In this document: one piece after another, positions 4,933 to 5,799 of the stretch
Position numbering within the stretch: the first letter of the stretch is position 1
Layout of the letters: the number at the start of each line of letters is the position of its first letter
Source: CBFDBT01 sp965603115
Lineage (GTDB): Bacteria; Pseudomonadota; Alphaproteobacteria; Sphingomonadales; Kordiimonadaceae
DNA length: 5,799 nucleotides
Assembly: GCA_965603115.1 (NCBI GenBank)
Contig: CBFDBT010000170.1
Coordinates: 1 to 5,799 of the forward strand
Direction: 5' to 3'
Translations under genes and position numbers: made by a program
The notes under the pieces: model-generated
Database searches by the model: none
What the model was told of the DNA's origin: nothing
Seen by the model: only the letters and a program-made list of their open reading frames with translations

Positions 4933-5754
4933 ATGTCTCGTCGATCTGCCCTCATGAATGTTATGGTTGGCGCTGCTATGAAAGCAGCGCGAGGCCTGCG
5001 CCGAGATTTCGGTGAAGTTGAACACTTGCAAGTATCAAAAAAAGGTCCGGCTGACTATGTCAGTAAAGCAGACCAAATGGCCGAAGATGTTATCTTTGAA
5101 GAGCTCTCTCATGCCCGCCCTGGCTTTGCCTTTTTGATGGAAGAGCGCGGTTTTATTGCCGGAGAAAATGAAGACAGCCCTTGCTGGATCATTGACCCAC
5201 TTGATGGCACAACCAATTTTCTCCATGGCATCCCGCATTTTGCCATCTCTATTGCCCTAAAAGACAAAGGCGAAATTGTCGCTGGTGTTATTTTTAATCC
5301 AATCGCTGATGAAATGTTCCTCGCAGAAAAAGGCAATGGCGCATTCCTTAACGATACTCGCCTGAGGGTTTCGGGTCGCACACGCCTAGAAGACGCTGTG
5401 CTTGCTACAGGCATTCCTTTTAAAGGCCGCTGTAGCGATGAAGACTTTGCACTCTTTTCTGCGCAAATGACTGAATTGATGCCAAATGTTGCTGGTATCC
5501 GCAGAAATGGCGCCGCCGCACTTGATTTGGCTTGGCTTGCTGCCGGTCGTTTTGACGGCTTTTGGGAGAAGAACCTACAAGCGTGGGATTTGGCCGCAGG
5601 CCTTATTATCTTAAAAGAAGCCGGTGGCTATGCTAAAGACTTTAAAGGAACAAATAACATTTTGGACACTGGTAGCATCATTGCTGGTAACGACCAGCTT
5701 CAGCTCCCCCTAGAGCGCGTACTCAAAAGAATAGAACGCGACCTTAAAAAATAA
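4933..5754 (+). CDS. suhB: Inositol monophosphatase family protein (SuhB type)
   Basis: The 273-residue cytoplasmic protein is a Mg2+-dependent phosphatase of the inositol monophosphatase/FIG superfamily, hydrolysing inositol 1-phosphate or related sugar phosphates. The metal-site motifs are complete: SKADQMAE (44-51, D47), FLMEERG (67-73, E70), WIIDPLDGTTNF (85-96, D88 and D91), and WDLAAG (218-223, D219). GIRRNGAAALDLAWLAAGRF (188-207) is the family's conserved C-terminal region. Nothing essential is missing, so activity is expected. In Escherichia coli SuhB also acts in ribosomal RNA antitermination; whether this one does is not visible. The start follows GAAGGA (4918-4923) nine bases upstream; in-frame ATGs at codons 8, 11 and 16 are less well placed. 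It is the second gene after efp and is followed by a possible third. CysQ-like or FBPase-like substrates are alternatives. Confidence 0.92.
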   Translation: MSRRSALMNVMVGAAMKAARGLRRDFGEVEHLQVSKKGPADYVSKADQMAEDVIFEELSHARPGFAFLMEERGFIAGENEDSPCWIIDPLDGTTNFLHGIPHFAISIALKDKGEIVAGVIFNPIADEMFLAEKGNGAFLNDTRLRVSGRTRLEDAVLATGIPFKGRCSDEDFALFSAQMTELMPNVAGIRRNGAAALDLAWLAAGRFDGFWEKNLQAWDLAAGLIILKEAGGYAKDFKGTNNILDTGSIIAGNDQLQLPLERVLKRIERDLKK

Positions 5755-5769
5755 ACAGGCTTAATATTT

Positions 5770-5799
5770 ATGATCAACGGCACTTTAAAATATCTGATG
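5770..5799 (+). CDS. Possible start of a further gene (10 codons, cut by the window end)
   Basis: ATG at 5770 opens a frame reading MINGTLKYLM that is still open at the end of the window. It begins 15 bases after the suhB stop in the same direction, consistent with a third gene of the efp-suhB operon. The upstream CAGG (5756-5759) is a weak ribosome site at ten bases. Ten residues are too few to name a product. Confidence 0.4.
   Translation, partial: MINGTLKYLM

Noticed and set aside
4477..5031. Minus-strand open frame of 184 codons opposite efp and the start of suhB
   Set aside because: It is long but wholly antisense to two certain genes and their junction, and shows no recognisable motif.

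Overview
The window looks like part of an alphaproteobacterial chromosome, probably a marine or otherwise heterotrophic species of moderate G+C. This is inferred from gene content and from protein sequences that resemble alphaproteobacterial homologues (the pgk tail, the class I aldolase followed by a ThiE-family gene, and efp followed by an inositol-monophosphatase gene). The genus cannot be fixed from the sequence alone.

Layout. (1) 2-127 is the 3' end of phosphoglycerate kinase (pgk), ending at a strong symmetric terminator (145-183) that also serves the convergent gene. (2) 202-1620 is a minus-strand block: a membrane methyltransferase closely resembling MddA (methanethiol S-methyltransferase, which makes dimethyl sulfide), then a small XRE-type repressor and a four-helix membrane protein that form a tight two-gene operon. 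A 230-base divergent intergenic region (1621-1850) carries the operon promoter, with a perfect GTAAAG-4-CTTTAC palindrome lying inside the -35/-10 spacer, plus further CTTTAC repeats. (3) 1851-2771 is class I fructose-bisphosphate aldolase, so glycolysis/gluconeogenesis resumes on the plus strand. The minus-strand block appears to have been inserted between two glycolytic genes that are often neighbours in this class. (4) 2858-4211 is a ThiE-family gene overlapping a PepSY-type membrane protein by 8 bases, read through or past a terminator-like hairpin at 2801-2840. (5) 4327-5754 is efp (elongation factor P) followed 39 bases later by a suhB-type inositol monophosphatase, with a promoter candidate just upstream of efp. 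(6) 5770-5799 is the possible first ten codons of a further gene.

Most of the window is core metabolism and translation. The parts that deserve attention are the MddA-like gene (volatile sulfur metabolism), the XRE/membrane-protein module with an unusually legible operator, and the translational coupling of a ThiE-family enzyme to an uncharacterised PepSY membrane protein. I see no CRISPR array, tRNA, rRNA, insertion sequence or prophage signature. No stretch longer than about 230 bases lacks a gene.
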